Shown here: positions 1 through 5,417 of the stretch, one piece after another
Numbering within the stretch: position 1 is the stretch's first letter
Layout of the letters: every line of letters begins with the position of its first letter
DNA from: RGDT01 sp964630925
GTDB lineage: Bacteria; Planctomycetota; Planctomycetia; Gemmatales; Gemmataceae
Assembly: GCA_964630925.1 (NCBI GenBank)
Contig: CAZVZK010000298.1
Span: 1-5,485, forward strand
Direction of reading: 5' to 3'
Length of the DNA: 5,485 bases
The notes under the pieces: generated by a model
Told to the model about the DNA's origin: nothing
Databases searched by the model: none
Seen by the model: the letters and a program-made list of their open reading frames with translations, nothing else
Program-made: the position numbers and the translations under genes

Positions 1-19
1 TGGGGGCGAGACGCCCCCA
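1..19. repeat. Hairpin repeat, solitary copy cut by the window edge
   Basis: The arms TGGGGGCG and CGCCCCCA are perfectly complementary around an AGA loop. The same hairpin recurs in the array at 2872-2961. The left base of the full 9-base arm is lost at the window edge. The bases that follow (GACCCCCG, then ATTCGCCCG) nearly match those after the assembly gap at 3062. It lies 68 bases past the stop of the minus-strand gene, so it is extragenic. There is no T-run on either strand, so a simple intrinsic terminator is not supported. Confidence 0.8.
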
Positions 20-87
20 GACCCCCGATTCGCCCGGCGTGTGATCCAGACACGGCGGGCCCACGCCGCGCCGCTCGCCCAGGCCCC

Positions 88-351
88 TCACTCGTCCACC
101 ACGTCCTCCAAGCGCGACACGGCGCACACGTCGCGCCGCGCCACCAGAACCTTGCGGCGGTTGCGTTTGACGCCCGTGGCCAACGATGCCGCGACGTAGT
201 TCTCGCGCGACGTGTCGGTGTCGCGGAGGTCGTGCAGGTCGGCGTTCTTGACCTCCAGGAAATGCTCATCGATGCGTGTCAGCGTCCCCATGCAGACGTA
301 GGGGCTGCCCAGGTCGATCACCACCTTCTGCCCGATGTATTCCTCGATCAT
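88..351 (-). CDS. Small conserved protein of unknown function, possibly Sm-like beta-barrel
   Basis: This is an 87-residue protein beginning MIEEYIGQ. I chose the ATG at 351 because GGAGGGG sits 5 bases upstream; a GTG seven codons earlier (372) has no comparable site. The N-terminal half (VVIDLGSPYVCMGTLTRIDE, then FLEVKNADLHD) alternates short strands and turns, as in small SH3/Sm-like barrels that read 'surface, modify, present'. The middle carries a polar segment (LRDTDTSRENYV), then a basic stretch (GVKRNRRKVLVARRDV), and the protein ends acidic (RLEDVVDE). No signal peptide, membrane segment or catalytic motif is visible. I recall similar short proteins in planctomycetes but know no assigned function. 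The fold is an inference from the strand pattern; RNA or ribonucleoprotein binding would fit the basic segment but is not shown. The gene diverges from the tRNA-Gly unit. Confidence 0.75.
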   Translation of the reverse strand: MIEEYIGQKVVIDLGSPYVCMGTLTRIDEHFLEVKNADLHDLRDTDTSRENYVAASLATGVKRNRRKVLVARRDVCAVSRLEDVVDE

Positions 352-356
352 GGCGG

Positions 357-363
357 CCCCTCC
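357..363 (-). promoter_or_regulatory. Ribosome binding site fixing the start at 351
   Basis: On the minus strand the bases read GGAGGGG, five bases before the ATG at 351. This favours the internal ATG over the upstream in-frame GTG at 372, which would lengthen the protein by seven residues (MVIGGAA). Confidence 0.6.
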
Positions 364-426
364 GATCACCACCCTGGATGAGATGCAGCATACAGGATGC
401 CGCCCGCCCGCGGCACGATTTCGGCC

Positions 427-454
427 TTGTCAAGCGGCGCGGGGACGCTATCAT
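427..454 (+). promoter_or_regulatory. Probable housekeeping-sigma promoter of tRNA-Gly
   Basis: TTGTCA (427-432) and TATCAT (449-454) are separated by 16 bases. Each differs from the TTGACA/TATAAT consensus at one position. Transcription would start near 461, about 20 bases before the mature tRNA at 482, which is a normal leader length. The AT-rich -10 box stands out in this GC-rich DNA. Confidence 0.65.
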
Positions 455-481
455 TCAAGACACGCGAGGGCATCAGCCCAT

Positions 482-553
482 GCGGGAGTAGCTCAGTGGT
501 AGAGCGTCACGTTGCCAACGTGAATGTCGTGGGTTCGAGCCCCATCTCCCGCT
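482..553 (+). tRNA. tRNA-Gly, anticodon GCC
   Basis: A full cloverleaf can be folded. The acceptor stem pairs GCGGGAG (482-488) with CTCCCGC (546-552). The D arm is GCTC/GAGC (491-494 with 502-505). The anticodon stem is TCACG/CGTGA (507-511 with 519-523) around the loop TTGCCAA, which places GCC at 514-516. The T arm is GTGGG/CCCAT with loop TTCGAGC (534-540) and one G-U pair. The discriminator is T553. The 3' CCA is not encoded, so a CCA-adding enzyme must supply it. The tRNA reads glycine codons GGC and GGU. Promoter and terminator on each side make it a single-gene transcription unit. Confidence 0.97.
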
Positions 554-561
554 CTTGATGC

Positions 562-603
562 ACCGGCCCCGGAGGGTGACTTCTCCGGGGCCGGTTGCGT
601 TTT
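562..603 (+). terminator. Intrinsic terminator of the tRNA-Gly unit
   Basis: A perfect 13-base stem joins ACCGGCCCCGGAG (562-574) to CTCCGGGGCCGGT (583-595) around an 8-base loop. It is followed by TGCGTTTT (596-603), a short T-rich tract. It begins nine bases after the tRNA end, the expected place for rho-independent termination. Confidence 0.85.
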
Positions 604-686
604 CCCCCAACACATCGTTGAGCATCGGGTCAAATAGTCACTTCCGCGAGTCACATGTCATCGCCGACAGGTGACAGGTGGCCCCC

Positions 687-711
687 GGGCCGGCGTCCCT
701 CGCGCCGGCCC
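687..711. repeat. GC-rich perfect hairpin in intergenic DNA
   Basis: GGGCCGGCG (687-695) pairs perfectly with CGCCGGCCC (703-711) around a 7-base loop. No T-run follows on either strand, so it is not a standard intrinsic terminator. Its sequence differs from the hairpin repeat at 1-19 and 2872-2961. It could be a weak transcription barrier or a chance product of GC-rich DNA. Confidence 0.4.
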
Positions 712-986
712 GGCGGCATCACCGTGGCGGAGGGTGGGCGGTGCATGAGCGGCACCGCGCGGCGAAGCCCGGCGGTGAGAGGAGGGCGTGGGCCGGCACA
801 CGCCGCTTGCTTATCATGGGATGATGGAACAAAGTACCTTCCACCCGGCGGCCCCATGTAGAAGGACACGACCCTATTCCTCGCGCGAGTGCGCGCGTGG
901 GACCGGGCCGCCGAGGACGCGCTCTTCCGTGGGTGTGGGGCGGGGCTGAGGGCCATCGCCTGCCGCCAGCACCGCGATCCGAGGGG

Positions 987-1100
987 GGGCGGCCGCCGCT
1001 CGCAAAGGGTGACCCGAAGCCGGTGCCGCCCAAGGGGGACCGGCCTTACGCCGGCCCGTATTCCTGGGCGGCCCGGGCGCTCGTGGGCGATCCGGACTGA
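987..1100 (+). pseudogene. Possible decayed C-terminus of a CHAT-domain protein
   Basis: The frame ending at the TGA 1098-1100 closes with RPYAGPYSWAARALVGDPD. CHAT (caspase-like, HetF-associated with TPRs) proteins, which are abundant in planctomycetes, commonly end in a pattern like 'HPYYWAAFVLxGDP'. The similarity covers the Pro-Tyr, the Trp-Ala-Ala and the Val-Gly-Asp-Pro positions. Upstream in this frame the residues become Pro/Gly/Arg-rich and unlike the family, and no Cys-His catalytic region is visible anywhere in the intergenic DNA. Only a C-terminal scrap would therefore remain, probably preceded by frameshifts or deletion. The match is from memory of the family pattern and is short, so chance similarity is possible. 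Confidence 0.35.
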
Positions 1101-1152
1101 CGGCCACCCCCGGGTGCGCGCCCCTCCCCCTTCCATCCGCGCCGCCGCCCCC

Positions 1153-1158
1153 TAGAAT
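1153..1158 (+). promoter_or_regulatory. Candidate -10 box for tig
   Basis: TAGAAT differs from TATAAT at one position and sits in an otherwise very GC-rich context. The 16-base-distant TTCCAT (1131-1136) is a poor -35 element. If used, the tig leader would be about 85 bases and would contain a small CGGCC-GGA-GGCCG hairpin (1181-1193). Confidence 0.4.
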
Positions 1159-1234
1159 ACATCGATTCCATCAGACGTGGCGGCCGGAGGCCGTCCCCCC
1201 CGCTGGGAGCAGGGCGGACGCGGACGGCCGGCCC

Positions 1235-1240
1235 AGGAGG
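1235..1240 (+). promoter_or_regulatory. Ribosome binding site of tig
   Basis: AGGAGG lies 10 bases before the ATG at 1251 and is part of the longer purine run AGGAGGAG. It supports this start, which gives trigger factor an N-terminal extension compared with E. coli. Confidence 0.7.
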
Positions 1241-1250
1241 AGCACGAGCC

Positions 1251-2798
1251 ATGACCGACGAGCCCCGGCCCGACGGGCAAGACATCCCCGCCGGCGAGAC
1301 CGCCGTCGCCACCACCGACGCCCCCGGGGGCGAGCCCCTCGTCACGCCCGACGAGCCGGCCGGCAAGAAGCTCCGCCAGCAGGTGGACATCACCGACGCC
1401 GGCCCCTGCAAGAAGCACATCCGCGTCAGCGTGGACCGCGAGGACATCGACGCCCGCTTCAAGGACCACTACTCGAAGCTCGTCACCGACTCCGCCGTCC
1501 CCGGCTTCCGCCCCGGCAAGACGCCACGCAAGCTCATCGAGAAGCGTTTCAAGGCCGACGTGTCCGATCAGGTCAAGAGCGAGGTGCTCATGGCCTCGCT
1601 GGAGCAGATCGGCCAGGACCATGATGTGGCGCCGCTGTCGCCGCCCAACCTGCAGCTCGACAAGATCGTCATCCCCGACAGCGGCCCGATGGTCTACGAG
1701 TTCGAGGTCGAGGTCCGCCCCACCTTCGACCTGCCGCCGTACCGCGGCCTCAAGCTCAAGCGCCCCGTCAAGTCCTACACGGACGACGACGTGGCCGAGC
1801 TACGCCGCCGGGTGCTCACGCCGCACGGCCAGATCGCCCCCAAGGACGACGGGGTGGCGGGCATCGGCGACCTCGTGATCGCTGAGGTGGACATCAAGGA
1901 CGGGGACACCGCGATCGGCAAGATCCCCGAGAGCCACTTCCGCGTCGAGCGTGAATTGGCCTTCAAGGACGGCATCGCCAAGAACTTCGGCGAGCAGATC
2001 AAGGGGGCGAAGGCCGGCGACAAGCGCGTGGTGGACATCGAGCTGTCGAGCCGGGCGGCGGGCGGCCTGGGCGGCAAGCCGGTCAAGGGGACGTTCGACA
2101 TCAAGGACGTGAAGACGATCCGCATGCCGGAGCTGACCGACGAATTCCTGATGGAGCGGTTCGGCCTGACGACGGAGGGGCAGCTCGACGAGCTGGCCCG
2201 CGGCACGCTGGAGCGCAACCTGGAGCACACCCAGAGGCGTGCGGCCCGCATGCAGGTGCTGGAGATGATCGCGGCGGCGGCGACGTGGGACCTGCCGCGT
2301 GACCTCCTCATGCGGCAGGCACGCAAGGCCCTCGCCCGCCGCGTCATGGAGATGCGGGCCGACGGGGTGCCGGACGAGCAGATCGACCAGGAGGTGCGGC
2401 GCATGCAGCAGGACGTGCTGGCGAGCACGGCGCTGGCGCTGAAGGAGCACTTCGTGCTGCAGAAGATCGCCGAGGTGGAGAAGATCGAGATCGACGACGA
2501 CGACATCGCCGACGAGATCGACCGGCTGGCGGCGCAGACGCGTGAGAGCCCGCGTAAGGTGCGGGCGCGTCTGGAGAAGGAGGACATGATGGACGCGCTG
2601 GCCGCCGAGATGATCGAGCGGAAGGCGCTGGACCTGATCCTCGACAGCGCGGAGTACGAGGACGTGCCGCTGGAGCGGTTCGGGGAGCAGGCGGCGCCGC
2701 AGTCCACCGCCGACGTGCAGGCGGTGCCCGGCGAGATGACCGACCCCTCCGCCGCGCCGGCCGAGCCCGCCGGGGACGCCGCCCCCACGCAGCCATAA
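1251..2798 (+). CDS. tig: Trigger factor, ribosome-associated chaperone
   Basis: This 515-residue protein would bind the ribosome at the tunnel exit and shield emerging chains. The ribosome-docking signature GFRPGKTP is at residues 85-92, inside an N-terminal domain of about residues 40-165. A FKBP-like segment (about 170-290) is recognisable by KGAKAGDKRVVDIEL and by the following MPELTDEFLMERFG, which matches the family's domain border. The helical C-terminal chaperone domain spans about 300-470. The E. coli protein has 432 residues; the extra length is a low-complexity acidic N-terminus (about 40 residues) and a Pro/Ala-rich tail (about 475-515). The FKBP segment looks diverged: the family's IPGFEDGI and EYHAENLKGK regions read AKNFGEQI and SRAAGGLGGK, so peptidyl-prolyl isomerase activity may be weak or lost (inference). 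The start is backed by AGGAGG. The neighbouring clpP genes fit the common tig-clp order. Confidence 0.96.
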   Translation: MTDEPRPDGQDIPAGETAVATTDAPGGEPLVTPDEPAGKKLRQQVDITDAGPCKKHIRVSVDREDIDARFKDHYSKLVTDSAVPGFRPGKTPRKLIEKRFKADVSDQVKSEVLMASLEQIGQDHDVAPLSPPNLQLDKIVIPDSGPMVYEFEVEVRPTFDLPPYRGLKLKRPVKSYTDDDVAELRRRVLTPHGQIAPKDDGVAGIGDLVIAEVDIKDGDTAIGKIPESHFRVERELAFKDGIAKNFGEQIKGAKAGDKRVVDIELSSRAAGGLGGKPVKGTFDIKDVKTIRMPELTDEFLMERFGLTTEGQLDELARGTLERNLEHTQRRAARMQVLEMIAAAATWDLPRDLLMRQARKALARRVMEMRADGVPDEQIDQEVRRMQQDVLASTALALKEHFVLQKIAEVEKIEIDDDDIADEIDRLAAQTRESPRKVRARLEKEDMMDALAAEMIERKALDLILDSAEYEDVPLERFGEQAAPQSTADVQAVPGEMTDPSAAPAEPAGDAAPTQP

Positions 2799-2803
2799 CC
2801 GCC

Positions 2804-2815
2804 GTGTGATCACAC
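2804..2815. repeat. 12-base perfect palindrome after tig
   Basis: GTGTGATCACAC is self-complementary and begins five bases after the tig stop codon. It could be a dimeric regulator site, but its half-sites are contiguous and lack the 6-base gap of a CRP-type TGTGA-TCACA operator. GATCACAC also appears downstream of the minus-strand gene (46 to 39 on that strand). Confidence 0.3.
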
Positions 2816-2871
2816 CGGCCCGGCCCAGCCCCCGCACAGGAAGCGCGAGGGCGTCCGAGCCTCATTTCGGT

Positions 2872-2961
2872 CTGGGGGCGAGACGCCCCCAGACCCAACC
2901 TTCGAGCTGGGGGCGAGACGCCCCCAGACCCAACCTTCGAGCTGGGGGCGAGACGCCCCCA
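2872..2961. repeat. Tandem array of a 35-base hairpin unit
   Basis: Units begin at 2872, 2907 and 2942, exactly 35 bases apart. Each contains arms CTGGGGGCG and CGCCCCCAG around an AGA loop, followed by a 14-base linker (ACCCAACCTTCGAG) that is identical in the two complete copies. The third unit is cut after 20 bases by the run of N. The array lies between tig and clpP. Identical linkers and a palindromic core make it an extragenic palindromic repeat, not a CRISPR. It may stall polymerase, protect the 3' end of tig mRNA or insulate the clpP genes; none of this is shown by the sequence alone. Confidence 0.92.
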
Positions 2962-3061
2962 NNNNNNNNNNNNNNNNNNNNNNNNNNNNNNNNNNNNNNN
3001 NNNNNNNNNNNNNNNNNNNNNNNNNNNNNNNNNNNNNNNNNNNNNNNNNNNNNNNNNNNNN
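2962..3061. other. Assembly gap, exactly 100 N
   Basis: A run of exactly 100 N is the usual placeholder for a gap of unknown size. It lies inside the hairpin array, so the repeat probably broke the assembly. The sequence before it ends in ...CGCCCCCA and the sequence after begins GACCCCCGG, which could join directly into a complete repeat end like that at 12-27. Any clpP promoter may be hidden here. Confidence 0.98.
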
Positions 3062-3096
3062 GACCCCCGGTCGCCCGCCAGGAGTCCGACACGACC

Positions 3097-3756
3097 ATGT
3101 CCGAGATCATGCACCCGCTGGCGGGAGTCTTGAAGAGCCAGCGTTACCGCGACTACACCCGCCAGCGCCAGTACGGCACCGGCGACATCCTGCTCGACAA
3201 CCGCATCATCTTCTTCGGCTGTTCGGGCAGCAGCGTCTACGAGCCGGTCATCACCGACATGACGGCCAACCTCGTGATCCAACAGATGCTCTACCTGCAG
3301 TACGAGAACCGCAGCCAGGAGATCCACTTCTACATCAACTCGCCGGGCGGCTCCGTCACCGCGACCCTGGCGATCTACGACACGATGCAGTTCCTGGAGT
3401 GCCCGGTCGTCACCTACTGCATGGGCATCGCCGCCTCGGGGGGGGCGATCCTCCTGGCCGCCGGCGCCAAGGGCAAGCGTTACGCCCTGCCGCACGCCAA
3501 GGTGATGATCCACCAGCCGTGGCACTCCGGCATGGGCGGGCAGGCGTCGGACGTGGAGATCGAGATGAAGGAGATCCTCCGCGAGAAGGACCGCCTCAAC
3601 CGCATCCTCAGCAAGCACACCGGCAAGGCGATCGAGGTGATCGAGGCCGAGACGGAGCGTAACCGCTACTTCACCGCCGACGAGGCCAAGGAGTTCGGCC
3701 TGGTGGACGACGTGCTGGTGAAGATGGCCCCGGTGGTGGCGGCGCCGCCGAAGTGA
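3097..3756 (+). CDS. clpP: ClpP-family serine protease subunit with Asn at the Asp position
   Basis: This 219-residue protein is a ClpP subunit (family S14), the type that forms the two-ring proteolytic chamber used with Clp ATPases. Family hallmarks are FYINSPGGSV (78-87), GIAASGGA with nucleophile Ser114 (110-117), and MIHQP with His139 (137-141). The residue aligned with the catalytic Asp (E. coli TERD) is Asn189 in TERN, and Met after the nucleophile is replaced by Gly115. The loop after His139 (PWHSGMGGQ) is one residue longer than in E. coli. I start at ATG 3097 because AGGAG lies 12 bases upstream; another in-frame ATG (3109) is farther from it. An open frame continues upstream through the gap but encodes only repeat DNA. 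Activity alone may be reduced; pairing with the downstream ClpP is likely (inference). Confidence 0.95.
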   Translation: MSEIMHPLAGVLKSQRYRDYTRQRQYGTGDILLDNRIIFFGCSGSSVYEPVITDMTANLVIQQMLYLQYENRSQEIHFYINSPGGSVTATLAIYDTMQFLECPVVTYCMGIAASGGAILLAAGAKGKRYALPHAKVMIHQPWHSGMGGQASDVEIEMKEILREKDRLNRILSKHTGKAIEVIEAETERNRYFTADEAKEFGLVDDVLVKMAPVVAAPPK

Positions 3757-3880
3757 GCGGCCCGACAGCCATCTTCTCGTCGCGACAAGCCTCCCGGCTC
3801 GTCGCGCGGGGTCGGCGGGCCTGGGGGGCTCGCCGTCACGGACAAGCGCCCGGCCCTCGGTACACGATTTCGTTCATCAC

Positions 3881-3925
3881 GCCCGCCCCCGGCACCCGAT
3901 ACCAGATGATGGAGCCGGGGCGGGC
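3881..3925 (+). promoter_or_regulatory. Stem-loop just before the clpP2 ribosome binding site
   Basis: GCCCGCCCCCGGC (3881-3893) pairs with GCCGGGGCGGGC (3914-3925) with a single bulged C and a 20-base loop. It ends one base before the AAGGAG at 3927-3932. It lacks a T-run, so it is unlikely to be a terminator. In the clpP1-clpP2 transcript it could protect a processed 5' end or modulate access to the ribosome binding site (inference). Confidence 0.45.
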
Positions 3926-3926
3926 C

Positions 3927-3932
3927 AAGGAG
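3927..3932 (+). promoter_or_regulatory. Ribosome binding site of the second clpP
   Basis: AAGGAG is spaced 8 bases from the ATG at 3941, close to ideal. It is the best-matched site among the plus-strand clpP and lipoprotein genes and fixes the start. Confidence 0.75.
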
Positions 3933-3940
3933 ATAGGCCA

Positions 3941-4531
3941 ATGCCTTCCGTCCCGTTCGTGGTCGCGCCGCACGGCTCCGAGGATCGGCTGTTCGACATC
4001 TACAGCCGCCTCCTCAAGGACCGCATCGTCTTCTTCCTCGGCGAGGTCGACGACGACAGCGCCAACCTCGTGGTGGCCCAACTGCTTTACCTCAACGCGG
4101 AGGACCCGAAGTCCGACATCCACCTGTACATCAACTCGCCGGGCGGCTCCGTGTCGGCCGGCCTGAGCCTGGTGGATGTGATGAAGTACATCAGCTGTGA
4201 CGTGGCCACCTACGGCATCGGCATCTGCGCCAGCATGGGGGCGACCCTCCTGGCGGCCGGCACCAAGGGCAAGCGGCACATCCTCCCCCACGCCGAGGTG
4301 ATGATCCACCAGGTGCTGGGCGGGTTCCGCGGGCAGGCGACGGACATCAAGATCCGCACCGAGCACCTCCTGAAGACGAAGAGGCGGCTCAACGAGATGC
4401 TGGCCCGGATGACCGGACAGCCGCTCGAGCGGATCGAGAAGGACACCGACCGCGACAACTACATGGACGCCCGCGAGGCGTTGGCGTACGGCCTGGTCGA
4501 TCACATGATCGACAAGCTGCCGGCACGTTGA
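3941..4531 (+). CDS. clpP: ATP-dependent Clp protease proteolytic subunit ClpP, canonical triad
   Basis: This 196-residue protein is a full-length ClpP. The catalytic triad is complete: Ser98 in GICASMGA, His123 in MIHQ and Asp172 in DTDRDNY. Other hallmarks are YINSPGGSVSAG (63-74), LLAAGTKGKRHILPHAEVMI (103-122) and the handle region GGFRGQATDI (127-136). The usual Pro after MIHQ is Val125. It has no long propeptide; the start at 3941 is set by AAGGAG. It differs clearly from the ClpP encoded 184 bases upstream, so the two are diverged paralogues and not a recent duplication. Together with Clp ATPases encoded elsewhere it would degrade unfolded or tagged cytosolic proteins. It is probably co-transcribed with the lipoprotein gene 40 bases downstream. 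Confidence 0.97.
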   Translation: MPSVPFVVAPHGSEDRLFDIYSRLLKDRIVFFLGEVDDDSANLVVAQLLYLNAEDPKSDIHLYINSPGGSVSAGLSLVDVMKYISCDVATYGIGICASMGATLLAAGTKGKRHILPHAEVMIHQVLGGFRGQATDIKIRTEHLLKTKRRLNEMLARMTGQPLERIEKDTDRDNYMDAREALAYGLVDHMIDKLPAR

Positions 4532-4571
4532 CGACTCACCAAGCCGGGCACGCAGCAAGGACGGACACCAA

Positions 4572-5417
4572 ATGCGCTGGCGCCTGGCCCTGACCGCCGC
4601 ACTCGGTGCGGCCATCTCCTGCCTCACCGGCTGCCGCAGCTGCAGCAAGGTGGAGCGCGAGCTGGCCGCCCGCGAGAGCGACGTGCGCACGCTCAAGGAC
4701 GAGCTGGGCCGGGCCACCTTCATGGCCGACGCCCTGTCGAAGGAGCTATCGGCGCAGAAGGGCCTGCCCGGCCCCGACGGCATCCTCCGCCCGCCGACGG
4801 AGCCGTACCCGGTGCGTTCGCTGCGGCTGGGCGGGCGCACCTCCGGGCGCCCCAGCGACACGCTCCCAGGTGACAACCGCCTGGAGGTCATGCTGGAGCC
4901 GCTGGACACGGAGGGGCAGTCGATCAAGGCCCCCGGCAGCGCGCAGATCGAGGTGCAGGAGGTGACGCCGGAGGGGCTGAAGCGGCCCCTGTCGGTGTGG
5001 GAGGTGCCGCCGGATCAGCTCCGCCGCTCCTGGCAGAGCGGACTGATCAACACGGGGTACATCCTTGAATTCCCGTGGAAGTCGTTCCCGACGACGGAGA
5101 CGCTGCGCGTGACGGCGCGATTCCGCATGATGGACGGGCGGATGTTCGAGGCCGACAAGGACATCCGCGTGCGCGTGTTGCCGATCAAGGACCGCCCGCC
5201 CACGATGGCGCCGCCGCCGATGCCGCCCGCCGACCTGCCGATTCCGAAGCCGGCGGACGGGCCTCCGATCCTGCCCGCGCCGAAGCCGGAAGTGAAGCCG
5301 CCGGAGAAGATGCCGCCGGCCAACGGAGGCACGCCGCTGCCCGAGGGCCCGACGCTGACATCGGGGAAGGGGCCGGCGGCGGTGATGCTGCGCCCGGTGC
5401 CGCTCAAGGACGAGTGA
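4572..5417 (+). CDS. Predicted lipoprotein of unknown function
   Basis: This 281-residue protein begins with MRWR and a hydrophobic stretch ending in the lipobox LTGC, which predicts cleavage before Cys21 and lipid anchoring. Residues about 26-60 (KVERELAARESDVRTLKDEL and onward) are charged and heptad-like, suggesting a short coiled coil. Residues about 100-205 form a probable beta-rich domain with NRLEVMLEPLDTEGQSIKAP, then LSVWEVPPDQLRRSWQSGLI, then TLRVTARFRMMDGRMFEADK. The remaining 75 residues are Pro-rich (PPPMPPADLPIPKP and similar), as in flexible envelope linkers. I recall similar proteins in planctomycetes but no function. The start has AAGGA 10 bases upstream. It follows clpP2 after 40 bases, so a shared transcript is likely, although a cell-envelope protein has no obvious link to cytosolic ClpP. 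Confidence 0.85.
   Translation: MRWRLALTAALGAAISCLTGCRSCSKVERELAARESDVRTLKDELGRATFMADALSKELSAQKGLPGPDGILRPPTEPYPVRSLRLGGRTSGRPSDTLPGDNRLEVMLEPLDTEGQSIKAPGSAQIEVQEVTPEGLKRPLSVWEVPPDQLRRSWQSGLINTGYILEFPWKSFPTTETLRVTARFRMMDGRMFEADKDIRVRVLPIKDRPPTMAPPPMPPADLPIPKPADGPPILPAPKPEVKPPEKMPPANGGTPLPEGPTLTSGKGPAAVMLRPVPLKDE

Larger units (their letters stand above)
604..1152. other. Intergenic stretch without a confident gene
   Basis: About 550 bases separate the tRNA terminator from the tig promoter. Several overlapping open frames exist on both strands, but they are rich in Arg, Pro and Gly, lack good ribosome binding sites and resemble no family, as expected of random GC-rich sequence. The stretch contains a doubled GACAGGT (667-680), a GC hairpin (687-711), a small ATCAT-GGG-ATGAT inverted repeat (813-825) in a locally AT-richer patch, and a likely CHAT-domain remnant (987-1100). 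It may be a degraded former gene region. Confidence 0.6.

Noticed and set aside
428..433. TTGACA on the minus strand as -35 box for the small protein gene
   Set aside because: No -10 box lies 16-18 bases downstream on that strand. The nearest TATGCT (392 to 387) is too far away, so the match probably comes from the complement of the tRNA promoter.
651..1136. Minus-strand open frame of 161 codons in the intergenic region
   Set aside because: The protein is dominated by Arg, Pro and Gly, overlaps several equally long frames on both strands and has no recognisable domain.
1800..2837. Long minus-strand open frame opposite tig
   Set aside because: It is antisense to a clear trigger factor gene and its protein is a His/Leu/Arg-rich composition artefact of GC-rich codons.
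2872..2961. CRISPR array
   Set aside because: The 21-base palindromic core alternates with identical 14-base linkers. CRISPR spacers are longer and differ from each other, so this is a simple tandem repeat.
2806..3096. N-terminal extension of the first ClpP reading through the gap
   Set aside because: The frame is only hairpin-repeat DNA and N, with no family similarity. A ribosome binding site and ATG at 3097 give a normal ClpP length.
3753..4166. Plus-strand frame overlapping the clpP1 stop and running into clpP2
   Set aside because: Most of it is an out-of-frame reading of clpP2; the GTG start has no ribosome binding site and the product resembles nothing.
3836..4927. Long minus-strand open frame opposite clpP2 and the lipoprotein gene
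   Set aside because: It mirrors the codons of two well-supported plus-strand genes and shows no family motif or proper ribosome binding site.
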